Below are positions 12,101 through 20,235 of a stretch of DNA of 64,000 nucleotides, piece by piece (the first letter of the stretch is position 1; every line of letters begins with the position of its first letter). Under the pieces are notes generated by a model. The model saw only the letters and a program-made list of their open reading frames with translations, did not search any database and had not been told where the DNA came from. Origin of the DNA: Heracleum sosnowskyi (taxonomy: Eukaryota; Streptophyta; Magnoliopsida; Apiales; Apiaceae); contig CM061243.1 in assembly GCA_030848705.1 (NCBI GenBank), positions 114,476,674 through 114,540,673 of the forward strand. Direction: 5' to 3'. A program made the translations under genes and the position numbers.

Positions 12101-14849
12101 ATTGGATTTCCTCAATGAATCCAGCTTCCAAAAGCTTATTCACTTCTTGTTTAATGGCTGCAAGCCTCTCTGGAGCAAAATTTCTTTTCTTTTGTTTCAC
12201 TGTCTTCCTTTCTGGATCCACATTCAATTTGTGAGATATTAATTGGGGATCAATCCCTGGCATGTCGGCCGCTGTCCAAGCGAAAACGTCATTGTTTTCT
12301 TGAAGAAAAGACGTGAGTTTGCTCTTCAATGGTTCGGGCAGTAGTGCCCCAACATAAGTCACCTTTTCTGGTTCATCCGGGACTAAGGGAATTGGGATTA
12401 AATCCTCAGCTGGTTTCCCTCTTCGGTCCTCATTGTCACTAGTGTCCATATCTTCAATGGGGAGAACCTGCCCCCCAACTCCATCAGGCCTCAACGCGGC
12501 TACATAACAGCTTCTAGCCATCTTTTGGTCTCCCCGTTCTTCACCAATCCCATTCCGAGTGGGGAATTTGAGTTTCAGGTGGTAAGATGAGGCGACAACC
12601 TTAAACGCATGAAGACCCGTCCTCCCAAGGATCGCATTGTAGGTTGAGGTTGCCTTTATAACTATGAAGTTCAGCATCTGAGTGGATGTATTCGTTCCTT
12701 GCCCCATGGTCATTGGGAGTTGGATAGTGCCTTCCACCTTTGATTCCACTCCATTGAACCCATATATGGGCATATTAGAGGGTGTCAACTGAGAATCAGT
12801 GTAACCCATCTTGATAAAGGCATCGTGGAACAAGATATCTACTGAGGCTCCATTGTCGACTAAGACTCTCTTTGTTTCGGAGTTGCCTATCACAGGTACT
12901 ATGACAAGAGGATCATCGTGGGGGAACTTCACCCCTTCCAAGTCTGAATCATCAAAACCTATTGACACTTCTGTTCGTGCACGCTTCGGTGCTTCTCCAA
13001 CGACGGTCAGTACCTCTCGGGCATAAGCTTTTCTTGAGTTTCGGGAGGACCCAGCAGCAGTTGGCCCTCCGAATATCATGTTGATCACTGGCCCTCGGGG
13101 CTTGGGATTCCGATCTTGATCGTTGTCCCTTCTATCATAATCCTTTTTTTCATAGTTCCCCCTTTGGCTACCTTGGCTTCCATCCTTAGTGAACTTGCTG
13201 AGTTTTCCTCTTCGTATCAGAAACTCAATCTCATCTTTCAATTGCCTACAATCGTCGGTGTCATGACCGACTTCTTTGTGGAACCGACAAAACTGATTTT
13301 GGTTCCGTTTGGACAAATCAGCCCTCATTGGCTTTGGCCATTTGATATCTTCTTCCTTGGCTATCTCCATCAGAATTTGACTCCTGGGAGTATTCAATCT
13401 TGCATACTCCGTGAACTTTGGCCCAAAGTTATTTCTCTTGGGTGGAGAGTCAGAATTCTTTGATGTTCGGGGAAACTTTTCCTTGACGTCGTACTCCTGA
13501 GTTTCTTTTCTTTTCTTTGAGTTTCCACCGTCGCCAGCGGTGGGTTCATACTTTCTCATGCTTTCCTCAGCCTTGATGTACTTTCCGGCTCTATCTTGGA
13601 GCTTCAACATGCTCTCTGGTGGATGTTTAGCCAACGACCTCCTGAAGTGGTCATCAGTGGTTCCTTGTTGCAGGGCTATCATAGCCACTTTGTCGTCTAA
13701 ATCCGGGACTTTCAAAGCCTCTCGAGTGAATCGATTAATGTAGTCCCTTAGGGCTTCATTCTTTCCTTGACGTATTGCCATGAGTGATGCAGAACTTTTC
13801 TCATGCACCCTTCCACTAATGAACTGGTTGATGAAAGCCTTGCTTAGCTCCTTAAAGGACCCAATAGAGTTGGGAGGTAGACGGCTGTACCAACGTTGAG
13901 CCATACCAGCAAGAGTTTGGGGAAACGCCCTACACTTGACCGCATCGTTGGCCGGCTGCAACAGCAGTGCATTGGAGAATGTCCTTACATGATTTGCGGG
14001 ATCTCCCGTTCCATCATAGGCTTTGATCGAAGGCATCTTAAACTTTCTGGATATAGCCGTTTTCATGATGTCTTGAGTAAACGGTGGTGTAGGATCATCA
14101 GGATCTCCTAGGGGCAACAGATTACTAGGATCACCCCTTGGGGCTTCAGCCCTCTTGGTCCTTCTTGGTGGATCCAAGTTGATTATCGGGATTCCTTCAG
14201 TCGTTCGGCCCCGAGTTTGAGCGGCCTCTTCTTCAGCAAGGAGTTTTTTGAGCCTTGCAGTCTCTGCCTCATGGGCTGCAAGCTTCTCCCTAGTAGTTTG
14301 GGGTGGCTCCCGATTTGTCTGTGAAGAACGTCTCCTCCTTGGGGCGACATCCTCCCCAGTTGTATAACCCTCATCCTCAGTGTATGGGCCAGAGTAATCT
14401 TGAATGAGAGGGGTCTGACGAGTTTGTTGATTTTGGGGTCCCAGACCTTGAATATAAGGAGGCACATATGCCTCATGGTAGATTGGATTAGTTCCACTAC
14501 CGCCCGCCATGGGTCGAGGGGGCATGCCATAGCTTGGCATCCCCAAAGTCTGATTCGCGTATTGAGGGAGATCAGTAGTATGGAGTTGAAGGCTCCTTGG
14601 TGCACTCATGAGCAGCGGGGAGGTCGTGATTGGTTGCTGGTGAATGGTCTCTTGTGGATTAGATCCATGAATGACCATCTGCAGGGGATTCGTCCCTTCA
14701 ACCGAAATCGGGACTTCCGGTCCTTGAGAGTTAGTGGGGATATTCGCCCCTTGTGTGCCCGTAGTTGGTGGTGGCTGATCAGCCTCAGAGGTGATAGGGC
14801 GTTCATCGGGAGTTTGAGTATCCCGAGCTGTTCTTCGTGTGTTTGCCAT
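9165..14849 (-). CDS. Gypsy-1 gag-pol polyprotein, intact
   Basis: 1,894 codons without interruption; ATG at 14849 lies only about 30 bp after the 5' LTR. Approximate residues: gag core 260-390; CCHC-like knuckle CRFHKEVGHDTDDC near 525; aspartic protease with DNGAS near 665; reverse transcriptase 900-1100 with YVDDM near 1038; Ty3-type RNase H 1180-1260; a second RNase H of archaeal type starting at YFDGAS near 1330; integrase with an H-H-C-C finger near 1550-1590, DDE core (GMDILGP, TDNGTQF, QANGQAEV) and a GPYRV C-terminal module. No chromodomain is visible. The protease active site reads DNG rather than DTG, as in Gypsy-3. With intact LTRs and full-length frame, this copy could be autonomous. 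Confidence 0.95.
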   Translation of the reverse strand: MANTRRTARDTQTPDERPITSEADQPPPTTGTQGANIPTNSQGPEVPISVEGTNPLQMVIHGSNPQETIHQQPITTSPLLMSAPRSLQLHTTDLPQYANQTLGMPSYGMPPRPMAGGSGTNPIYHEAYVPPYIQGLGPQNQQTRQTPLIQDYSGPYTEDEGYTTGEDVAPRRRRSSQTNREPPQTTREKLAAHEAETARLKKLLAEEEAAQTRGRTTEGIPIINLDPPRRTKRAEAPRGDPSNLLPLGDPDDPTPPFTQDIMKTAISRKFKMPSIKAYDGTGDPANHVRTFSNALLLQPANDAVKCRAFPQTLAGMAQRWYSRLPPNSIGSFKELSKAFINQFISGRVHEKSSASLMAIRQGKNEALRDYINRFTREALKVPDLDDKVAMIALQQGTTDDHFRRSLAKHPPESMLKLQDRAGKYIKAEESMRKYEPTAGDGGNSKKRKETQEYDVKEKFPRTSKNSDSPPKRNNFGPKFTEYARLNTPRSQILMEIAKEEDIKWPKPMRADLSKRNQNQFCRFHKEVGHDTDDCRQLKDEIEFLIRRGKLSKFTKDGSQGSQRGNYEKKDYDRRDNDQDRNPKPRGPVINMIFGGPTAAGSSRNSRKAYAREVLTVVGEAPKRARTEVSIGFDDSDLEGVKFPHDDPLVIVPVIGNSETKRVLVDNGASVDILFHDAFIKMGYTDSQLTPSNMPIYGFNGVESKVEGTIQLPMTMGQGTNTSTQMLNFIVIKATSTYNAILGRTGLHAFKVVASSYHLKLKFPTRNGIGEERGDQKMARSCYVAALRPDGVGGQVLPIEDMDTSDNEDRRGKPAEDLIPIPLVPDEPEKVTYVGALLPEPLKSKLTSFLQENNDVFAWTAADMPGIDPQLISHKLNVDPERKTVKQKKRNFAPERLAAIKQEVNKLLEAGFIEEIQFPEWLANPVMVKKANGKWRMCVDFTDLNDACPKDCFPLPRIDALIDATAGHEMLSFMDGFSGYNQIKMHKDDIAKVSFITDFGVFCFLVMAFGLKNAGATYQRLVNKIFERLIGKTMEVYVDDMLVKSLDKADHIEHLREAFEVLRHHKMMLNPAKCAFGVGSGKFLGMMVSKRGIEANPDKIKAILDMEPPKTVKGVQKLTGRVAALGRFISKSGEKCLPFFKALKKVKNFEWTTESQEAFEALKKYMAEAPLLAKPKPGEILYLYLAVSNMALGAVLVKEEVKVQKPIYYVSKILHGAEINYSMVEKFALALIMASRKLRPYFQAHKIEVLTDQPLRNILHSPQVSGRLIKWAIELQEFDIKYKPRTAIKAQALADFMVECTIDNQEVGGQEVTMEDKKDKKMTFKECWVLYFDGASKTKSSGAGLVLQSPDGFLIEYALKLDFPTTNNEAEYEALIAGLGLAGALRVKTLKVCGDSRLVVSQVNGEFEARDEVMAKYLKLVKAIMTQFDECYVEHIPREENVKADALSKFASSKIENYAGSVYFQVLKTPSINGKLVAPIGITSCWIDPIKAHLETGWLPNDTLEARKLYVRALRYALIEGILYKKSFVIPYLKCLRPQEAELALKEVHEGICGQHLGGRALAHKVTRLGFYWPSILADAKSYVKKCERCQKHAPVVRQPPEMMTSINSPIPFAMWGMDILGPFPMASAQRKFLIVAIDYFTKWIEAKPLAKITTKQVMQFFWENVRCRYGIPRVLVTDNGTQFNNDEFKKYCDENDIKLRFTSVAHPQANGQAEVANRIILDGLKKRVERSRNTWVDELLPILWAYRTTCKVTTGATPFLLAYGAEAVVPVEITHTSPRVEAYEPEENEEGLRLALDLIDEVRDEANAKIVEHQKKASFYYNLRVKERFFRQGDLVLRKIEASGVGQKGKLAPNWEGPYRVKNVFGRGSYKLETLEGHEVPRTWHASNLKVYYV

Positions 14850-14863
14850 GGTTGATGTTGTTT

Positions 14864-14880
14864 TCCCACAGACGGCGCCA
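14864..14880 (-). other. Primer-binding site of Gypsy-1
   Basis: The minus strand after the LTR reads TT then TGGCGCCGTCTGTGGG. The first nine bases match the 3' end of plant tRNA-Asp as used by many Tat elements; the rest diverges. Confidence 0.75.
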
Positions 14881-14882
14881 AA

Positions 14883-15387
14883 TGTTATGGATTAAAAAAC
14901 GTACTTGTATATTAATTGCTAGGATTAATGAGCTTTCGAGCTTTAATGGCTGCACTCGTGTTTCCGGACTAAATTGGTCCTCACAAGATGCCTACGTATC
15001 TCAATTCGTTATTGAGAATCAAGCCAAGACGTAGTTCTGATTGTAGGATCAGGGACCTTATATAGGCGTCTGGAGCCTAGTATTTATGGTATGTTTAGGA
15101 GACTTAACGGATAAGTCTTCTTATTGATAACTGATAAGGATTGTATTACTTGACGGGCAAGTCTTTTCCTTGTTGATAAAGACTGTGACTCATTAATTGC
15201 CTTTAATTGGGATTCTAGATCCTTCTTTGACCGATTTGCCATAATTTGGACTCTTTTTATGAGCTGTATATTTTCCCTATTCATTAATTACGAAATTAAT
15301 GAATAATTAGGGTGTCGGGCCTTAAATATCGACCTTTTGTTTTGACCAGTCAATTATATTTCTATAATTACTTTTCTGACCATATCA
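14883..15387 (-). repeat. 5' LTR of Gypsy-1
   Basis: 505 bp, TG...CA. The minus strand has a TATATAAG promoter-like box near 15055-15065, which would start the gag-pol transcript leftwards. The right edge is followed by the target duplication ATTAT. Confidence 0.95.
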
Positions 15388-15392
15388 ATTAT

Positions 15393-16283
15393 ATTCTCCT
15401 AAACTTTCTTTTTAAGTCAAATTACAATCTTAATATTCTCCTAAAATTTATCTTCAAGTCAAATTATCATGTTGATATTTTCTTAAATTTTCTCTTGAAC
15501 TCAAAGTTACCATCTTAATATTCTCATATATATTTTTTTTCAAGTTCTAAAACTTTTATCTTGAAATCATGTTATCATCTGAATATTTTTCTAAAAAACT
15601 ATTAGAAATTATGTTCTCGTAATATTTTTGTAAAAAAATCAACGTTTAATTTATCTATATGTTTTACATTTATATATAAATCATTTTTTAAGTTTTACCT
15701 TCTAATTTATATAGAAGATGATACTTACAAATAATGCAAGTTTCTATAAAATTAAACTTAGAAGTCTTATTTTCTTTTTATTTATTTTATCGAGTACCTA
15801 TATTTTAAACAATATAAATATGAATTTTAAAAAAAAATTAAAATAAATTTATGATATAATAAAATTGATTAATAGATTATGTATTTTATTTAGTAAATTA
15901 GTTTGTTATCTGTTTAGATTTGGTAACAACGACAAAGCGGGTTGGGAGAAAACATGTTTAAGGAGAGTGTGATTCATTAGGGGGGCATATTATATGCTAG
16001 AATTTAATATTGATGTAATTATATGTATTTTAAAATAGAAGTTGAAATATGAAATTTGAGAAAAATAAAAAATAGTTAAAAATATACTAATATCTGATAT
16101 AATATTAAAATAATGAAAATATTAAACAATTGACCTTTTCAATCTTTATTCAAAAATTCGGTAAATGATGAATACGAAACGGAGAATTCAAAAAAAATCT
16201 TAATTTTATGTTAGAAATATTATTTTATCTAAAAACATATTTTCCAAATATTTTTTATAAAAATTTAGAAAAATTATTAGAAA
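15393..16283. other. AT-rich right arm of the Helitron, no gene
   Basis: AT-rich sequence continuing the units at 4790-5083. No coding potential or RNA gene is seen. A GC-richer patch at 15925-16000 (GACAAAGCGGGTTGGGAG) has no recognised function. Confidence 0.5.
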
Positions 16284-16313
16284 GCCGCTGCGAAGCGCGG
16301 CTTAGTAAACTAG
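16284..16313 (+). repeat. Helitron 3' terminus with hairpin and CTAG
   Basis: GCCGCTGCGAAGCGCGGC forms a 5-bp GC stem, followed by TTAGTAAA and terminal CTAG, then host T. The CGCTGCGAAGCG core is common in plant Helitron 3' ends. Confidence 0.8.
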
Positions 16314-16509
16314 TTCTCTATAATGTGATAACATGTTTAAAGTGGTATTTTTTTTTTCCGTCCTCAGGATATCACTTTAGAGTACTGTATACACATATGG
16401 ATGGATGTTTCACTTCACTGGTAGATACTTGTAATGTGCACCTTGTGTCACTTGGTAGACGTATATGAACCCGTTCCTACGAGAACCCTGCCCAAGCTCT
16501 CGTGGAGAT
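16314..16509. other. Short flank between Helitron and Sirevirus
   Basis: 196 bp not assigned to any transposon. The minus strand near 16441-16509 is open in two frames. It could be the continuation of the host exon seen right of the Sirevirus, but no known protein is recognised. Confidence 0.35.
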
Positions 16510-17411
16510 TGTTAATTCTTGGTTTATGATGATTAATCGTATTCAACAACATTGGACATTGGATTATGCAATGGAGTTAGAATAGGATAAGATAAATTGT
16601 ACGTTCTAGTTTGATTGATTCTATACTTAACTTTCCTAAACAAACTTCTTGAGATAAACCTAGTTTGAACTTTTCAAAGACTTATCTTTTCAAAGGTTTT
16701 ATAACAAAACTAACGGATTGTTTTCTAAAGACTTATTCAAATACTTTCAAACAAATCTTTTTAACAAATCTTATCTTGTTTATTGTTTGAAAGATTCTAT
16801 CCGTTATATTGTTTCTATATATATCCAAACTCATTCTTTTTCAGAGAGATTACTTACAACCTATTGTTTTCGAAGCTGAATTTATTCTCATCTTTCTTTC
16901 TGAAAAATACATTCTTGTTTCATAATCTTTCAAGATCATTCAGTCCAACAAGAATTAGTTTGAGTTGTAATCTTTTCTTTGTGTGTATTGTATTTATATC
17001 AACTTGTTGTCGGGTTGTGGCAAGGTATTGGTTTCAAAGGTTAGTCAAGGTAGCAAGTGTGCTAAGTAGCAAGTGTGCTAAAGGAAAGGGTTTCTTTCAA
17101 GGGACTATCCTATTGTAATCAAGGAAAGATTGTAAGTTCTTTATTAAAGTTGATATAATACATTCTCTATGCTAGTTGGCATGGGGACTTGGATGTAGGC
17201 CATAGACTAGAGTTAAGGGCCGAACCAAGTGAAAACTTCTGGTGTTCTGCAGTACATTTATTTTTAATTATAACTGTTCATACTGCTCATTATTCTGTAA
17301 CTCTGTTTATAATTGAGACTGTCCCATTGTCTGTCTCAATTAGAAAGAGACCGTCTCATTTGCTATCGTAATAGTAATTTTTAATATATAGATTGTGCCA
17401 TTCAAATTTCA
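16510..17411 (+). repeat. 5' LTR of Sirevirus
   Basis: 902 bp, TG...CA. Contains TATATATAT near 16816-16826 as a promoter candidate and a small direct repeat (GTAGCAAGTGTGCTAA twice) near 17048-17080. The PBS follows after two bases. Confidence 0.92.
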
Positions 17412-17413
17412 TT

Positions 17414-17425
17414 TGGTATCAGAGC
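17414..17425 (+). other. Primer-binding site of Sirevirus (initiator Met tRNA)
   Basis: TGGTATCAGAGC, the exact complement of the 3' end of plant initiator methionine tRNA, two bases after the LTR. Confidence 0.9.
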
Positions 17426-17470
17426 AGGTGCATTTAATTCTCTGTTTAGTGTTTATTTTGCTAGCGATCC

Positions 17471-18751
17471 ATGGCTCAATCAGATAGGCATTCGAATAAC
17501 ATACCCCCAATGCTTCACGGTGCTGAAGATTACAATGACTGGAAATTTCGCATGAAAATATTTCTCCAGCGAGACATATTCGAATGGGATGCTGCTGAAA
17601 ATGGTCTCGTAGTTCCGATGAAAGATGGAAAGCCAAAACCAGTCAAGGAACTCACCCCTGAGGAAGTGAATTCTCTTAACTATAATGCTAGAGCCATGAA
17701 CTCATTGCTCAATGGAATGGTGGCTAGTGAGTTACGAAAAGTATCAGCATGTACAACGGCAAAACAAATTTGGGATACAATCAAAGTCAGCCACGAAGGT
17801 ACATCCAAGGTACGTGAAGTAAAACTAAGTATGCTAATGAGTGATTATGAAGCTTTCAGGTTGGAAAGAGATGAAAACATAAAGGATGCTCAAGGAAGAT
17901 TCTTGACATTGATGAACTAAATAGCTCTTTTGGAAAGAGTCATTCCTCAAACTGAGATCAACAGGAAAATTCTCCGAGCTATGCCAAAGAAATTTGCTCC
18001 TAAGGTTACCATACTCCAGGATTCTGTCAGTCTCTCTACTATGGATACTCTTACTGTATTCAGTGAGTTGGAAGAATTCGAGAATCAACTACGTAGGTAT
18101 GATGAAGAAGAGACTGCTCCTCGCAAAAAGACATTGGCACTTAATGCAGATGCTGATGAATCTCCTGACGACTCTGATGAGGAAATAGCTCTCCTAACTA
18201 AGAAGTTTCACAAATTTCTGGCTAAAAGGAATACATCAAAGCAACCAATGAAGTCTCAGTTTCCAAAGAAAGATTTTAAATCCTCTTCAAATAAGGCCAA
18301 CAAAGCAGATCCAAGAAAGGACACATGTTTTGAATGTGGAAATAAAGGACATTTCAAGAAGGAATGTTACAAACTCAAAGCTAAACGAAAAGCTTTACTT
18401 ACATGGAGTGATGAAGAATCAGATGTGGAAATTGACTCCGATGATGAAGTAGCTCAATTGTGCTTTGCTGGATTTGAAGATAGTGCAAGTGATAACGATG
18501 AGGTACAAACTGTTCAAGATCATTTACATACGAAAATATCTCCTATTGTACTAACATTGCAGGCACAAAACAAGAAGCTTAAGGAAAAGAATGCCTACTT
18601 AAAACAAGCTTTAAGTGAAGTTCTAAATGAAATCGACGATTCACTTAAAGATGAAGCAGTAATGGCAGAAAATCGATCATTAGTCGCAAAGGTGGCTAAA
18701 CTCACGGAAGAAAACATCTACCTCAAAAATGAGATCGAAATGAGAGATGCA
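17471..18751 (+). pseudogene. Sirevirus gag, N-terminal part, with one stop, cut by Gypsy-2
   Basis: ATG 17471 opens a copia gag (HGAEDYNDWKFRM, then LMSDYEAFRL). A TAA at 17918-17920 interrupts it, but the same frame continues with coherent gag sequence. The CCHC knuckle CFECGNKGHFKKEC is encoded at 18328-18369, followed by a coiled-coil-like Lys/Glu-rich stretch. The frame is then cut at 18751 by Gypsy-2; the apparent TAG at 18752 is the junction. It resumes in frame at 31354 (CLEALKKE). The stop plus the insertion make this copy non-functional. Confidence 0.88.
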
Positions 18752-19577
18752 TAGGTTACAGGGATTAGGGTTTATGATTTGGGGATGGCTGAGATTGTAT
18801 GTGAGAATAGGTCGCAATTAAGATTGAATATTGAATTCTCTCTTTGTTTGCAAGTTTGCATCGTACCATACAATGTGCCTACGTACCCTATTTATAGGGA
18901 TCAAGCCATACGTAGTTCTTGGGTAACAAGCAACTCATGGGCCAAGCTTCCTTCTTTAACGACGGAAAGATCAGGATCACCGCCTTTAATACGTCATTTA
19001 TGAGTTATCATGGTCTTGCTATTATCTCGGGATAGGATGAGATAATGATTGATCCGAGATTATCGGGGTCAATACTTATCTAATAAGAGATAGCGAAAGA
19101 CCAGCTCTATGCGTAATAAAAGCGGAAATATTCCACAACTTTCCTAGTAAAGTTCATCGACCTGGATGTCATTAAATATTTTATTTATTCTAGGTAAGAT
19201 TCTCCACCTTTCTAGGCGAAATTGCCTTCAAACCATTTTTAGGCGAAGTTATTTTCAAGCCTAGGGAGGGCGAGATTGTCTGAGGGGCGAGGCCGTCTCA
19301 GGGCGAAGCCACCCTAGGGCGAGGCCATCTAACAAACCTCAAGTAAAGCCACTACCTGATTAGTGGGCGAGAATATGTACTAAACGAATATCATTAAATT
19401 AAGCCCAAATTATATGTAATCCATACCCCAATTAGAGGGAAGTTTGTAAATAATCGGGTCAGGCCCATTAGGAATTCTTTATTACCTCAGAGGTTTTACT
19501 AACTCAGGCCTTCCTTCCTTGACTTAATAGAGGGCGAGATCACGTGAAAAGACGAGGTTGTTATTTTGGTAATAACA
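18752..19577 (-). repeat. 3' LTR of Gypsy-2, outer end deleted
   Basis: Matches 30512-31353 from TAGGTTACAGGG to GGTAATAACA. The first 80 bp of the full LTR (30432-30511) are missing. It also lacks a 16-bp GGGCGAGGCCCCATTA segment present in the other LTR near 31080. It is rich in GGCGAGG/GGCGAAG motifs. Confidence 0.9.
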
Positions 19578-19593
19578 ACTACCCCCCAATTTC
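19578..19593 (-). other. Polypurine tract of Gypsy-2
   Basis: The minus strand reads AAATTGGGGGGTAGT immediately before the LTR start TGTTATTACC. Confidence 0.8.
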
Positions 19594-19817
19594 TTGTAAC
19601 GTGAATTCGTAAAAGAAAATTTATCAGACGAGTCTTTTATTGATGTCGCCTTCTGCTTGAAGTGCGAGATTGATTTGATAACTCTTTCCGTTGTTAGTAT
19701 ACACCTGTACATATACACAAATTATTTTTCTTGATAAATCGCGATTTTTCTCACCAACGGTAACAAAAAATCCGAGAACCAATCAGAGATGGACACGTGG
19801 TAATTTTTCCGTTTGCC

Positions 19818-19825
19818 TATAAAAA
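19818..19825 (+). promoter_or_regulatory. Candidate TATA box for Gypsy-2 antisense gene
   Basis: TATAAAAA in a GC-flanked context (TTTGCCTATAAAAACCC), 418 bp before the antisense ATG and followed by a CT-rich leader. The flanks CACGTGG at 19795-19801 form a G-box-like element just upstream. Functional role is inferred. Confidence 0.6.
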
Positions 19826-20235
19826 CCCAAAAAATTTCCTTCATTTCATCTTATCTTGGTAAAATCTATCAAAACGCTGTTAAAATTCTCTGCACAAAGA
19901 AGGTGAGGCTCTGTTTTTTGAAAGGCGAGATTCTTAAATCACAAGGCGACTCCTACTTTTCATAAAGGCGATCCTTCCAACTTCACTAAGGTACATCCTC
20001 TTGCACTCCTTTAATTTGATTATTGTATTATTTATATCGCAAAATAGGCGAGATTCCTTTAGGCTTAGCTTTAAGATAAGGCATAGGTAGTTTTAGGACG
20101 CCGCCTCCATCTGATAGGGTGAGGACATTGAAACTTTCTCTTTACCCACTTCAATCAAAATATCCTCCATTCTGAACCTTCTTTTCTTCATCCTCCATAT
20201 CTCCTTTCTAACTATGTCCTCGCCCTTTATTTCAG

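Larger units (their letters stand above)
5089..15387 (-). mobile_element. Gypsy-1: complete Tat-type Ty3/gypsy LTR retrotransposon
   Basis: 10,299 bp with two 505-bp LTRs starting TG and ending CA, flanked by a perfect 5-bp target duplication ATTAT (5084-5088 and 15388-15392). The element reads right to left: 5' LTR, PBS, gag-pol, an oppositely oriented spliced gene, PPT, 3' LTR. The LTRs differ by eye at one base (A at 5363, G at 15157), so insertion was recent. The Tat assignment rests on the second RNase H domain, the absence of a C-terminal chromodomain, and the extra antisense gene between pol and the 3' LTR. Confidence 0.95.
3562..16313 (+). mobile_element. Non-autonomous Helitron, split by Gypsy-1
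   Basis: The left end reads A|TCAATACTATTATATAAAGG, followed by a GC-rich subterminal block (GAAGACGGGGGCGG) in very AT-rich DNA. The right end carries a short hairpin (GCCGC...GCGGC, 16284-16301) about 8 bp before a terminal CTAG at 16310-16313, followed by T. This matches the Helitron rules of 5' TC, 3' hairpin plus CTRR, insertion between A and T, and no target duplication. Removing Gypsy-1 and one target copy leaves about 2.4 kb. I see no Rep/helicase gene, so it would depend on an autonomous relative. The right end is more certain than the left. Confidence 0.72.

Noticed and set aside
14864..14880. tRNA gene at a PBS
   Set aside because: Only a short complement of a tRNA 3' end next to an LTR; no tRNA cloverleaf. 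No rRNA or tRNA gene was recognised anywhere in the window.
18752..18754. Genuine end of the Sirevirus gag
   Set aside because: The TAG is created by the junction with Gypsy-2; the frame resumes at 31354.
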